NCBI GenBank assembly: GCA_030141605.1
Contig: JAQGDQ010000008.1
Span: 694,501-758,500 of the forward strand
DNA length: 64,000 bases
Source: Tubiluchus corallicola
Lineage: Eukaryota > Priapulida > Priapulimorpha > Priapulimorphida > Tubiluchidae
Reading direction: 5' to 3'
Positions 14,201-25,957 of the stretch are shown piece by piece. The translations under genes were made by a program, and so were the position numbers. The notes beneath the pieces are model-generated. The model made no database searches and was not told the origin of the DNA. It saw only the letters and a list, made by a program, of their open reading frames with translations. The first letter of the stretch is position 1, and each line of letters opens with the position of its first letter.

Positions 14201-17200
14201 AATAAAAGCTACTAACATATGTTCAATTCATGTATACCTAATGCTTATCACAATTGTTATTTAAAGCATTTAATAAATACTTTTCTCTTTTCTGCGTCAA
14301 CTAATTGACAGGGGGAGCACTTTTACGCACTTTGCAGTTATTCGGTTACATACTTGATACGTCAGTGAATTAGCAGTCATGAATTTAGAAAAACAAGAAC
14401 AATAACATAACAGAATGGAGCAGGTTAGTCGAGTAGGCCTAACTCACTGGGCTGATGGCAGTGCATTGGAGAGGGTTGCTAATGTGCACCTCGTTAATAT
14501 TCCAAAAATAAAAATTATTTTACTGTATGTAAGAAAATTGTACCAGGTAACATTAATTTTGCTATTTGCTATATTACCGGTTAGAATTTTCGTTATTGCA
14601 TTGTGTTTTGTGCTGTTACAATATGCATTAAACTTCAGTTTATGTTATGTGTTTTGGGAGTCTCACATTATGCGTTACTTTATTTATTACCTTATCAGTT
14701 AATTTTATTGCATTATCTTTTTTTATTACATTATGCATTGACTTTTTATTACAATGTGTTAATTTTTTGGGGCTAGACTTTACAATTTCCCACACACAAG
14801 AAATTAGTTCGTAAAACAGATTAGGGTTAAGATTAGGATTGAGAGTTAGTGTTGGGGGTTGGGTTAGGGTTAGGCTATTTAAATTGTGTGGGGAATTGTA
14901 AACTCCTTCCATTTTTTGGGTATTATAACGCCGGGCGTTTATTACATTATCAGTTGTAACAGGGCTTATAAAAATCCACCAAAAGTTTTTAAATATTTTC
15001 AACGTTTTCATAAGTTTACAACCGGTTCAGTCTGATTTGTTTCTGAGGGGCCTTTCCTTGTGAAAGTTTTGGAATACATCATCAACTTAGATGCTGTCGT
15101 GTCTTTTGCCCTAGGGCATATTGCTGTTTTTCCTGTGCGAAATGCGACAAGAGCAATGTATTTTTGGCATTTGCCCAGTTCTAACATTTTTCCTTGAGTA
15201 TCTAGAGTAGGCTAATTTATGTAGCTGTATGCGTGGACCCACAGGCTTATGTTTGCTCTTGGATTGCACTTTCCACATTGTATTTTCCTGACATATTTTA
15301 GTGTAATGTAGGTCATGGGGTGGAAGCTGTGTAAGGAACAAAACAGCAAGCAGTCCCTGGAATTTCAACCTTGGGACGGAATCGGAAACATGTAAAATAT
15401 AGCCTTCCCTACAGTGTTCTCTGTGTTTTCGTAAGATTTATGAGAGCAGAGAAAGTGGCAAAGGGTCTAAAAGCATGGCAGACCTCTTACAGCTTAGCTT
15501 ATTACAGGAAATTGTAACTTATTTACTGAATGTCAACCATGTCAGAAATCTGATGTTTACTTAGTCATTTGTTTCTAGTAGACGCACAAGTGAGAAAAAC
15601 AGACCAAATGAATCCGAATAAGTCCAACATTTTTCAAAAATACGGCAATTTTGCAAGTTTTCTAAGATTTCACACATGGCCCTGTCGTGTGGTCTTTGAA
15701 AAATGGCACTGCTTTGTGGGGAATAAAAATTGCACTGCTTTGGGGGGAATTTAACTCCGGCAAAATGTTTTATTATGGAACATAGTAGAAAGTATTATAA
15801 AGTTTTAATAAATATACTGCAAAACTGAACATAAACTTAACAGTTAGGTATAATTAAACTGATAAATACTGAATCACAGTGGTAGGAGTATATAATCTTG
15901 CATATCTTTAACATAATACACTCCGGCCGTAATTACTTAATAACGCTTTATGCATACAGTAGATTTAAAAAAATAATGAACAAACTATAGGTTATGTAAT
16001 AAACAAGGCAAAAGATACTTTTGTTGGAAAAACTCTAAACATTTTGAGATGGTCTAGATCTCTTTATCAGAATGGCTATTGGCAGATGAAAATTGGAAAA
16101 CTTCTTCAGAAAATTTCAGCAAAACTTTGCATGTTTCATATAGCTATTCGAGATATGATTGAATTTTCTTCAAAAATATACACATTAGTGCAGCTATTAG
16201 CAAAATGAAGTTTGGAAAGCACTTCAAAAAATTTCAGCCAAACTGCAAACCATATCAAACAAAGTTATGTAACTGTTAAAGACAGAATGCTTACATATTG
16301 TGCACGTTAACACGTTAAAATTGAAATAGTAAAATCTTATAGTGGTAAAATGAAAGGTGTTTCTTAATATTATTTTGCAGAATCAGAATATTATTAAAGT
16401 AAGAATAACGTGTATTTATATCCTCTAAATTAAGATTATAAATAATGAACTGTATTGTAAACTTGTTTTGGCATGCTTTGTAATTTTCTTAACTCCATTA
16501 TTGTGCTACCCTTCAAAAACTTTTTTCAAAATTCATATACTACACAACCTGCAACATTTTCAAAAACTGTGACGACATACTGTTGAATCATGTTTCATTC
16601 TCTGAATTATTTTTTTCAAATGCAAGTTTGATCAGTAATTATAAACATAATTTTATTTCGAATATACTTTACATAAGTAATTGATAATATAAAGGGTTGG
16701 CAGTCAAGATTATTCAAACGATTAGCAGTAAAAACAACCTGACGATACTAAAAGGATTAATGGGCCTAGTATTTTTGATAAAATATATAAGCATTACAAT
16801 TTCTTTCAAATTAACATGTTACAATGTAATTCAGAATTGATTGCAATTGTGCTGTTTAAAAAATTAAAATCATTACATTCTAAGCATTCGACGAAGTCTC
16901 TAGTCATATTAACCATTACCTGTTAGTTTCTTATCAAAGCTTTTTCCTCACTGATCTCCTTGCAAAAATAGTATATTCATCTTCTATCTGATTACTACTG
17001 CAGTTCAATGTGCAACATATATGTCATAAATTAAAACCCATTGCTGATTTAACAGTAAAGAGAGCTAGGTGTGCCACAAATTTAACAATAGTGTTACCAT
17101 TTTGTTTACAATTAAATTAGTATTTAGTAAAACGCTTGACACATGTTGACTTGGATGTATAATATTGGCAGTATAAGGTAATATATGTGTGTGCTCTATA

Positions 17201-20200
17201 TGGGAGGCACCATAACTTACGCACGGTAATATTCCTGGAGATATCGATAAATTTTAAATTACAATTATCTAGACGCCATACTTGGCTTCCAGAGAAACTG
17301 TGACCAAGTCAATGAAAATTTTTGTTTTGATTTGGCTCTTTACAAAATCAAAGTTATAAATGATGCTGTTTGCACGATAAACAAAATCTGCTCTTTTACG
17401 TAAAATGTCAGTTTCATCAGAGAAATCAAAGGACAAAGTATAACCAAGATGGATGACCGTATCACACCAGGTGAGAGGGGTGCAGCAAAGCATTATGCAT
17501 GGATATGGCAAATTTTTTTTCTTTAAATGGTGTAAATCTAATGCATTTACTTTTAATTTTATTGCCCTGTATTAATATATATGTTTTAATATAAAATTTA
17601 TGTCGTACTCATTGGCATATTCTTCACAGATCAGTAGCAACTTGTTCGATATGTATACATGCTTAACAATGCGCATATAGTAATGGAGGGAAAATTCCTT
17701 TTTAACAACAATCTAAACAATTTGATAAAGTTGAGTTTGTCAAAAGCCTTAGACGCATCTGGGAATGCAGTATAAACAGGGGTGCTATTATGCATTTAAT
17801 ATGATTTCTTTCTTTTACACTTTCTAATGCACTTCCTTTTACGACTGTAATAACTGATTGAATCTATTACATTCTACAAGATGTTACAGTCTTGAGTTAA
17901 TGACTCGCTTGCTTTTCCTGGAAAACATCCAAGGCATTCTAAGTTACACATACCAAGCCTGCTAGTCATTTGCAAAGTTTATTTGTGAAAGGACAAGTTT
18001 CGTAAATTCCAAGAATGAAATTTATTATGTTAGTATGTAATATTAAACCATGCTGTAACGGAAACCATTCACCGTCACAGTCAAACACTAAATTATTTTA
18101 AAAATTTGAACCATATAAATAAAGCTTGAAAATGTTTAATAAGTGCAAATTTGTGTGTGCCTAAATTGAATCCTGTTACTACGCGAAATTACATACTTGT
18201 TTGTAATGCTTTAGACTGAAAATATGCAGACAAAATACGTGTAAATACAGAAGTTGTGCAACAATAATGAAACAAAAAAATGTATGTAGCTGTTTTTGTT
18301 AAATAACAAAGCCATTGTTAAATAGCAAGAAACATATTCAACCAAACATGCACAAAAGGTCAAAAAGTGTAAAGTGAAAATGTGAGGCAAAAATGTAATT
18401 ATGCTGTCTATATCCCCTTCTGTATGAGGAGATTGCCGTGAGGTAGTTAACAATGTGTTCTTATACTCAGTGGTTACATTATCTTAAAGACAAAACATGC
18501 TACATTTAAAAAATATAGTAGTCAAATGTTTTTTTTCCTCACTCAATGGCTTGATCTCTTGGAAACAGTTTAATGTGAATCTTTCCACCTCGTAAGAAAC
18601 CATATTGATCTTCGAGCAGTGACTCCCACCTAACCAGATTTACCTCCCACCATGAAGAGTTTGTGTCACACAGTTTTGTAATAGTGTTCTTTGGATTATT
18701 GTTCATGAGCACGATGGTACTGTAAATGTCACCCATTTCGATGCCTACATTCATGCAGCAACCTCTACCGGATTTTTTGTTGACATTGTTCCCGCACTTG
18801 TCCGGAACACATCGTCGGAGTAAGATTCGCCGAGTTTTGTCTTCTGTATGGATTAGTGACCATGATCCACCTGGTGTCAGGGCTCTGATTTTCTCTACCG
18901 AGACAGAAAACACCAAGTTTACATCTTTTTTCACCATTTGAAGGTTTTCATCCTTTTTCATCAGGTGTAGGTTTTCATTTCTTATTGCCACATGTGTACA
19001 ACTTCCATTTACCACAGCCATTTTTTGCAACGAAAAGGCTATCCTCACTACACTGCACTTTCGGACTCTAGATTTGTGAAATTGTTTAATTACACTTAAA
19101 CAGTTTTTTGATTCTGTTATTACAACAAAATTCCTATTTTTGATATTCTGACCACAATAAAATTGTTGTGATTTACAATAAGATCGTTTTTAGTACATAT
19201 ACACCCAGCACTTTCAACTAAGTGACTGGTTTGTAAATATGGGCATGTACTGGGTCTATTTATTCAACTTTTGTTACACTATAAGATAACCGACATCCGA
19301 CAGTGTCTGTGTTCCAGTAAATTTGCACGATCTGAACAAATAAACAGCTTGTTTGTTCTGATGACGAACTTAAGCACAATTATTGGCCTTTTATCACCAA
19401 ATGCCTATACCAGTAGCCTTCGTTGCTATGGTTTTAAGCCCTGATTGCAATAACTGCAGTCGCCTACACTCTCGCGCACACACGATAAACTAAGTTTTTT
19501 CCTGTTGCTTCAGGCTAGTCACTAGTGTATATTGCTCAAGGTGTATACAGTTGGCGCATGGCCAGTATTTTTTCGGCGTTTCTTGAATTTTCTGCAATTA
19601 AGTTTAAACAGTAAAATTAGAAAAGATAGAGCCAATTACTCTGAGAAAATACTCAGCATACACCAATAGTCACTAGATATTCAAAAATGTAGTGTGTAAA
19701 TGTTGCTGCTGAAATAATAATTATTTCGCTGCTTACAGCATTATAAAATTATCGAGAATGAGTATGAGATTAAGTCTGTTATTATTAACATTAAATAATA
19801 ATGCAGTATTGCCAAACTAGAGAAATTCTCTGTTTTTCAGTTACTGAATTCATAGACAGTTTTGCTGCCAAAATCGAACCATTCCTTGAATCAGAAGAAG
19901 AACTAACTGACGATGAGTCGTTGTCACTTGGCAAGAAAGATCCAGAAATGTATCCTTTCTTAAAAAATATGCAACATACCCCGTTACGGATTCGCTAGCT
20001 TGTTTGATAGTTTACCACTGCGTAATCTCTGTCGTATGTAGTCTGTAGAAATTCGCGCGCTGTAGCGTCCACTGAACATTAACTATGCTTCTTGGACGGT
20101 TGCCAGAAATTTGCTTTTGCATGAGACGCGCACGTGAACACGTTTCGTTGCTTCTAGAATTTTCGCTAGTGAAATGAGGGGGCAACGACTTTAATTTCGC

Positions 20201-23200
20201 GCGAGAATTTATAGCGCGTTTAATCGGATGTGAAATTTCAGATAAACAATCCACTCGCTTTCTGGCTGCCGCTGACTTTTTCTGCAACACTTGTTGAATT
20301 TAATGCTTGGAATATAGATGTAGAATTGGTCTAGCGCCCAATAGAAAGGTTACTATTAATTATTTTCAATAAAGGCGAATGCGCATGTCTGTGACGTTCT
20401 ATTTCACTGGCACAGACTAGATGTTTCCAGTTTGAGTCGCTTAGACAACGTATTGATCCAGTTACTACACGTGTGGCATTTGCAACTGCCAAGTCATTGT
20501 TCTGGCACCTTGCCAGGTTCAGGAGCGTTTGTACGGATGTTCGGAACGCGTTAATCGTTACGCAGGTCTAATAAACGGGTACACAGAAAACAGTGTAAAA
20601 AATTTTTTACGTAATATATTTCGGATAGCGCCGCTTTGGCGTAAGCACCAGAACTATGTGGTGAACCACATCTCTTATCTCTTCGTCCAGAAAAGAGACT
20701 AATTTAAAGGACAAGAAAAGGGGCACTTGAAGTAGGTTTCAGAAAAATCGCCTTAAAAATTATATTACTTTATAGGAATTTTATGCGTATATCGTACTCG
20801 CACTGAAAGGAATTTTAGTTTGTTTTCATTTTAAATCTCCCGCAATACTGTTGCGAAGTCGCCATTACATTACATATACCAAACGTAAATCAGGGGAAGA
20901 AAAGGCAATGTTAAACTATATCTCAAAAGACTTTCCGTGCAAATCTATATTACTTGGATTTCCGCTTACCTGCTAGAAAGACTTATGTAACTAGAAAAGA
21001 AAATTATTAATTATTTAAAATATTTTCACCAATTGGTAAAATGTCGCTGACTCACCCCCTCCAGGGTGCATCACTCACTAACCAAAAAACGTAATTTTAA
21101 TCTTATTGACAAGATACAGTAATTTTAAATTTTATTTACTTGTGCGCTACGAATGCTCTGATTATTTTTTCAAACTTTACAAAATGTTATCTAAACTTGT
21201 TTCAAATGACCTGTCGTGAAAATGGCTGCGTCTAACGGTCATCGTGGGAGTTTAAATTTTTATGTTTTATACAGCATTACTGCCTATTGAAGTCCTGTAT
21301 GTAAAAAGGTAGTATGTAAGCGATATAAAATTTCAAAACGAATTTTTCAAGCTTTATGTTTATGAAGGGTTTTCGTGTGCTTTAAGTCCATTATAGACAT
21401 AAGCTTTCTCTGTAACGGCAGACAATGCTATAATTTCTGCTTTTTTAATAAATGCTATTGAAAAGTGTTTGTATGACAAATATAAAGCATAATGCCAAAG
21501 CAGCACTGCACAATGTTGTTGCAGTTGTAAAAAAACTAAGTTACCTTGCTGGAAATTGGCAGCATACTATGCATGATCTTAAAGATATAATCTCCATGTT
21601 TCGTAATAAAAGTTTAATTTGAAATCAGTTAGGTCTTTCAATTATACATTGAATTAACACATTGGGTAATTGTACTAGATTAACTCTGTTTTGTAATGGA
21701 CGTGATTTAACAACTGCAAGTTTAGGGCTTGTACTGGAACATTGTGGCTTGAAAATGCACATGTTTGTCAAAACCCTGGCAGTTCAATGAGAAAAGAGGA
21801 ACCTATGATACGTAGCAAAACTTTTACTAATCTTGCATGCGCCATTAATGCTGTTTTTGTTATTAACTAAAAAATTTTAATAGTTAAACCAGCAGCTAAC
21901 GTAGCACTCACACTAGCAGACAATGTCAAGACAAGGTACAAATGTAATTTTCTAAACCATTATGTAAACCATTACAACATTTTTGATATTTGTGAATAGT
22001 TGCTTCACTGTTGAAAACTCTTTGAATTAATTTTACAAATTTTATGTTTACGGTTGGTCAAGTCACGTCCAATTAAAATATTATAGCATCCCTTACATTC
22101 ACCCATTACTGACACTATTTTAAATTATTTGTAACAAACTTTAAACAATGACATTGTGCCTTAACGACAGCTACTTTAGTGAAGTCGAAAAGTTCATACA
22201 AGCTAACACACAGGAACTTGGAAAAGACAAATGGCTGTGTCCACTTTCTGGCAAGAAATTCAAAGGACCAGAATTCATTCGCAAGCATCTTCTAAATAAA
22301 CATTCTGAGAAGCTGGATGAGGTCAGAGCAGAGGTGAGAAATAGAGTTCTTTTTTCAATATTTTTAGAAACCGACTGGTGAGGGAATAAGATTTTGAGCT
22401 TTCAATTTTGTGTCGAAATCGAAAAGTGGGGCGCATTGTGTACAAGCATTTGTACATAGCAGATCGGTCAGGGTACTGATGTACAGGCTAGTGTAGGGCA
22501 GGGTGGTGGCATAGTATGTGTCGCACTGGATGTGCGCACGGAGCGTCAAGATTCACAGAAAAGAGGTGACGAAGGGTTATGGTGTGAGGGATATTGAGGA
22601 TAAGTTGAGTGTACAGACAATTACAATAGTAGCATTTTGGAGGAGATAACAGAATTTAAGACAGTAGGGCATAGACTCAGGGAGAGAGTGGGCAGGCATA
22701 TTAGCACTTATGGTGACCCATTAAATCAAAATGTGTTTTTACTTTTACATAAATCTTTTAAATTTGCAATATTGCACTAAACATATATCAGACAGTCTAT
22801 GATTAAAACTGGATAAGATAGCTGCTTTAACAACATATTGATCTAAGTTACTCCATATGTTGATCTCTCTGTTACTAGGAATATTTATTAACTTTTAGTC
22901 TACTAAAATTTGTGTACAACTTGTAATTATGACTGTAAGTAGGTCGGGCACAGTACCGAAAAAACTTATGGAAAGTTAAATCTACTAATCGATGACCAAT
23001 TTTGTACATCATTTTTAGGTTATATTTCATGTGTCTTGCTTTTAATGCTTCTAATTCACGTTTGTGTAATCGACAATATGAATTATTCCCGAGGTTGGAA
23101 TGTTCAAAAAGCTTTTTTTAAAATATCACTGATTGTTTTTCAACATTATCGATGTCTGCTATTTTATAAGGTAACCACATTTAGCAGAAAATGTCGCAGG

Positions 23201-25957
23201 AGGAAATGGGAATATGGAAATAGTCCTCATGATGAAGAGTTATCAACAGTCGAACACTATTATGAATGTTGGCATAAGACGAACTTGACGGTTTTCTATT
23301 ACAATGTTCAAATTTTGCTAAATTACATGATTTAAATTTTGAAAAAACTTTTTTTCACTAAGGTTGAATATTTTAACAATTACCTGATGGATCTCAAGAG
23401 ACCAACATCGGCATCCGAAGCACCAAAACCATCGCAGTCAATGACAAGTTACAGTGGTGGTGGTCCTCATCAAGGTGGCCCTACCGGCGGTGGCTACCAG
23501 CCACGCCCACCAATGCCTCCCTCATATAGTACGTAATGCTTTTTTATACTTATTTAATGACTTATGCGATGTTAATAGCCTCTTGACCTTTGAGTCAGAC
23601 TAACTGAATTAATAAGAATTTTCTTTTTTTGAATTTGAGACTCATGTAAACGAGAGTGCTGTTTGTATAACTTCGCTTTGTAAAAATTTTTAAAAATATC
23701 TCGAGAGTGTGTTACCTATTTTCCGTCTTCCTCTTTAAGATATACTTGTGTACTTGGTTTCGCATTAACAACAAACAAAACAAAAAGGTTTTCCAGCAAC
23801 AGCAATAATGCATTGTTTTTTTTGCGAGGACCTTTGTATAATATTCAGTATTCTGATTTGTTCAGCTGTCAGTCCAGCTTCTCCTGTCTACGTGTGTCAC
23901 AGTAGACATTCCACGTAAACCAAAAAACCTTCTAAAACTTTCAAAAATTTTAAATAAAAACAACAGCAAGAATTTTCTTATATTCAACGTTGCAAGTGAA
24001 TTGGGTATATGACCTTGAGAAGCTTGTCAGTGCTTGATTACTGTCAGACATTCCCGTCAAATGTAACGTTATTTCTAATGTCGGCTAAATGAGGTATTTA
24101 CCTTGAATCCTGTTGGCTCAATGAACTCCCCTTGGGGTATGCAGTGCCTAAAGATGAGCTCTAAAATTAATTGACTCTTCCCATTATGCACAAAAAATCA
24201 GTTTAGTGAACTCTCCTAGGGATGTTTCAATAGCTTTTCTCCCTTAAGTGCCTGACACTTATTGATGTCCACCAGCTCTTTCTAATAAGTGTTAAAATTA
24301 TTAGTGAAATGTGCTGCTGGGGCTAAAATTTTGTCAAGTTGTTTTGTTGCCTCTGCCTCATCAACTTTGCGAAGTGTTCCGTCTCATATGCAAACGTTTC
24401 CAGTTCAAGATGTTTACACTAAACAAGTTTCTGGGTTCACGTGATAATCTTTGTCAATTATTCAGTATTAATTTTTCTAATGTCTAGCCTTTCATCAAAT
24501 GTTCTTTGATTGGTTTTTTTTAATCACCTGTGCGTTCTCATCATCACTGGTACTGATTCAAAGGTTCAACCAGTTTCACAAATTTTCTTCTAGTCATTGA
24601 AATTTTTAGCAGTAGTAGCAGTACTGACTGTATGTAAGTTCTGCAAAACCTGGACCTTCTGTTGTTCTCAGTGCTCCTTTCTGCATGGAGTAAGTGATAA
24701 TTTAGAAAAAAGTGATTATTACAGCATTAGCTTTTCATGCATTAACTAGTGTTTCATTACTAGCAAAGCTATGCCGTACCAATATGCAGCACAGGATTAC
24801 ATCTTTTTTATTTTTACAGACCATTACGGGGGCGGTGGTGGATATCAAAGCAGAGGCGGGTATGGAGGAGGACCATATGGAGGCAGAGAGAATTATTCAA
24901 GTTATCGTGGTGGAATGCGAGGAAGAGGAGGGTAAATGTTACTTTTTTCCTAAATGTAGTACAAATTTTCCTAAATAAGTCAATAGACTGCTGGTTGGCA
25001 GCCACAAATAGGAGAGGTGGAGAATTGAGAAATGATGGTTAACAGATAACAGCTGGGCAAAGGTTATGAAACTAGGAAGAATTAATGTCTGCACGAAGCA
25101 TTTTGTGTGGTCAGTTTATAATATTTATAAGATACTTATGGATACAAATTGTATTGGGCTAATATATGCATTAGCTCACATTATTTGTATAGCAAGTGCA
25201 CTTAAGTAAAGAGCCTCTACTGGGGGAGTTCAGTAACAGGTTAAGTAGAAATTGTAACCGAATGTGCATTTTAGGACTAGTGGCCACCGTGATAATGTAC
25301 AATACTTTTATTTAAGAATGTAATTACTTGGTACATTTATAATGTTCATAATTTATCAGGGTAAAATTACGAGTTGCATTAGTGCAAATATAGTCTATGG
25401 CTGATTTTCGTTATTTCTTACTCACGTCACACTGCCATAATTATGTTTGTGTAATGTACTTGTTTGTAACATTGCGGAGAATTGAACTGTGTCTAGGTGG
25501 CTATGCTTAGTATTATTGAAAAGCTATATCCACATTCAAACATTTTGTAGGTATAATAAACACGTTTTTGAGAGATTGGAAATGTTGAACCAGGACTTTT
25601 TACAAAAACAACAAACCAATCTGTGATTCTCATGATATTTCACAGAATGTGTATGTAGGCCAGCATAGGAACGCAAGTCATTGTTTTAATATTGTATATA
25701 TATTTGCATGTAGATGTAGATCTTTTCATGCTAGAGCTCAGGGCTTATTTGGTTATTAAAACGCTTTGCGCTCGCAACAGCGGGGTAATTCCTGTCCTGT
25801 GGTACTTGCATGCTTAACTACGCAAGGTGTGCTCCTTTTAAACTTCCCAAGTACAATCCAAAATGTGTTTTCCTGCAGGTATGGCGATCGACGGGACCCT
25901 CGCGGGATAATACACTACGAGGATTTGGATCGGCCCAGTGAATATGACATCTTCTAA
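1125..25957 (+). CDS. SRRT: SRRT / ARS2 (serrate RNA effector), 5'-truncated by the window edge, 15 exons
   Basis: ARS2 binds the nuclear cap-binding complex and directs capped RNAs towards microRNA processing, histone mRNA maturation, export or decay. Exons: 1125-1294, 2017-2171, 3514-3600, 4046-4115, 6152-6229, 6837-7000, 7841-7981, 8544-8738, 9335-9493, 9939-10092, 19841-19949, 22180-22333, 23363-23528, 24820-24931, 25879-25957. All use GT-AG and all phases join, giving one base plus 664 codons including TAA. In order: helical N-domain end ([35 protein letters not shown]), an acidic Ser/Glu linker, an RRM-like fold ([20 protein letters not shown] to [20 protein letters not shown]), conserved helices ([40 protein letters not shown]), a degenerate zinc finger ([20 protein letters not shown]), a Gly-rich stretch, and the acidic tail [13 protein letters not shown] that in relatives contacts the cap-binding complex. 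Residue-level agreement with animal ARS2 is strong. The 9.7-kb intron 10093-19840 is packed with repeats. Confidence 0.96.
4828..5780. mobile_element. TA-flanked nonautonomous DNA transposon, family A copy 1
   Basis: The ends are inverted copies of each other: the left starts cagtaggcgtcgcttaatag, and the right, read in reverse complement, starts cagtgggcactgcttaatag. The similarity runs on as agactcac. TA flanks both sides (4826-4827, 5781-5782), as in the Tc1/mariner/pogo group. No transposase frame is visible. It lies in an SRRT intron. A second copy in the opposite orientation is at 49985-50687. Confidence 0.85.
7150..7250 (+). repeat. 5S rRNA-like segment, probable remnant of a 5S-derived SINE
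   Basis: The order of blocks follows 5S rRNA: ggccatggtctg, then aaactaagcaacactgagcc, then ggctagta, then cggatgggtgactgccagga. These match the 5S internal control region and 3' part (GCTAAGCAGGGTCGGGCC, GGTTAGTA, GGATGGGAGACCGCCTGGGA) with scattered changes. The changes and the intronic setting argue against a working 5S gene. A SINE whose head derives from 5S RNA is the likeliest reading; the 3' tail was not delimited. Confidence 0.6.
8261..8291. repeat. (TA)n microsatellite
   Basis: About 15 TA units in an SRRT intron, between the exons ending at 7981 and starting at 8544. Confidence 0.95.
13098..13539 (-). mobile_element. Pogo/Tigger-like element, internally deleted
   Basis: Inverted ends are ccatattttcccatgtataa on the left and ccgtattttcccgcgtataa on the right (read in reverse complement), each followed by gagaccc. 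Both sides are flanked by TA (13096-13097, 13540-13541). Extra internal copies of the end motif lie at about 13124-13143 and 13459-13482. The interior codes on the minus strand for the last part of a transposase (see the next entry), so this is a deletion derivative of an autonomous element. Confidence 0.88.
13195..13431 (-). pseudogene. C-terminal fragment of a pogo/Tigger (DDE superfamily) transposase
   Basis: This 78-codon frame contains [20 protein letters not shown] followed by a serine/aspartate-rich acidic tail ending EEFNDFYDE. The pairing of a '[15 protein letters not shown]' motif with an acidic C-terminus is characteristic of Tigger/pogo and jerky-type transposases. The DNA-binding and DDE catalytic parts are absent, so it cannot act as a transposase. 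Confidence 0.85.
14130..14157. repeat. (CA)n microsatellite
   Basis: An acacac run with one interruption (acacacgcgtgcacacac), inside the composite transposon-like element. Confidence 0.9.
14821..14876. repeat. Degenerate telomere-like (TTAGGG) tract
   Basis: It contains ttagggttaagattaggatt and, further on, gggttgggttagggttaggc. These are variants of the animal telomere repeat TTAGGG. It is short, degenerate and interstitial, so it is a relic or chance tract and not a chromosome end. Confidence 0.5.
17269..17790 (-). pseudogene. Decayed non-LTR retrotransposon reverse transcriptase
   Basis: Minus-strand reading from about 17790 gives [20 protein letters not shown], which carries the reverse transcriptase motif A with its Asp (usual form F-D-SKAFD). 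Further down come [11 protein letters not shown] and, from 17511, a stretch with [20 protein letters not shown] followed by [16 protein letters not shown]. These match the end of the RT region in LINE-type elements. The part between motif A and [11 protein letters not shown], including the YADD box, is missing, and several stops interrupt it. It is a dead insertion in an SRRT intron. Confidence 0.8.
18539..19048 (-). CDS. Unrecognised single-exon open frame, 169 codons
   Basis: I do not recognise this protein. The second Met (codon 10, base 19021) has a better start context (aaaaATGG) and would give 160 residues. The frame opens with a short internal echo ([20 protein letters not shown]), then an apparently beta-rich region with [20 protein letters not shown], seven cysteines overall and a tryptophan pair ([12 protein letters not shown]), ending FPRDQAIE. 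There is no signal peptide or membrane segment. Its base composition is less AT-rich than the surrounding intron, which favours real or recently real coding sequence. It lies antisense in the large SRRT intron and could be a nested gene, a retrocopy or part of an unknown mobile element. Confidence 0.4.
   Translation of the reverse strand: MRIAFSLQKMAVVNGSCTHVAIRNENLHLMKKDENLQMVKKDVNLVFSVSVEKIRALTPGGSWSLIHTEDKTRRILLRRCVPDKCGNNVNKKSGRGCCMNVGIEMGDIYSTIVLMNNNPKNTITKLCDTNSSWWEVNLVRWESLLEDQYGFLRGGKIHIKLFPRDQAIE

Larger units (their letters stand above)
12597..14961. mobile_element. Composite DNA-transposon-like element with inverted ends and subterminal repeats
   Basis: The left end tgttacaactgataatgta (12597-12615) is the exact inverse of 14943-14961. 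Inside each end is an array of the motif (gc)ataatgtaataaa: five or more degenerate copies at 12610-12790 and mirror copies (tttattacattatgc) at 14650-14760. Exact inverted ends plus mirrored subterminal arrays are typical of a cut-and-paste element. No target duplication was clear and no transposase of its own is visible. It carries a nested pogo-like element at 13098-13539 and a telomere-like tract near its right end. Confidence 0.6.

Noticed and set aside
14640-15011. 123-codon minus-strand frame
   Set aside because: It covers the subterminal repeats and the TTAGGG-like tract of the composite element.
22380-22730. Possible LINE-like fragment in an SRRT intron
   Set aside because: Some phrases recall retroelement coding sequence, but stops and the lack of any RT motif leave it unsupported.
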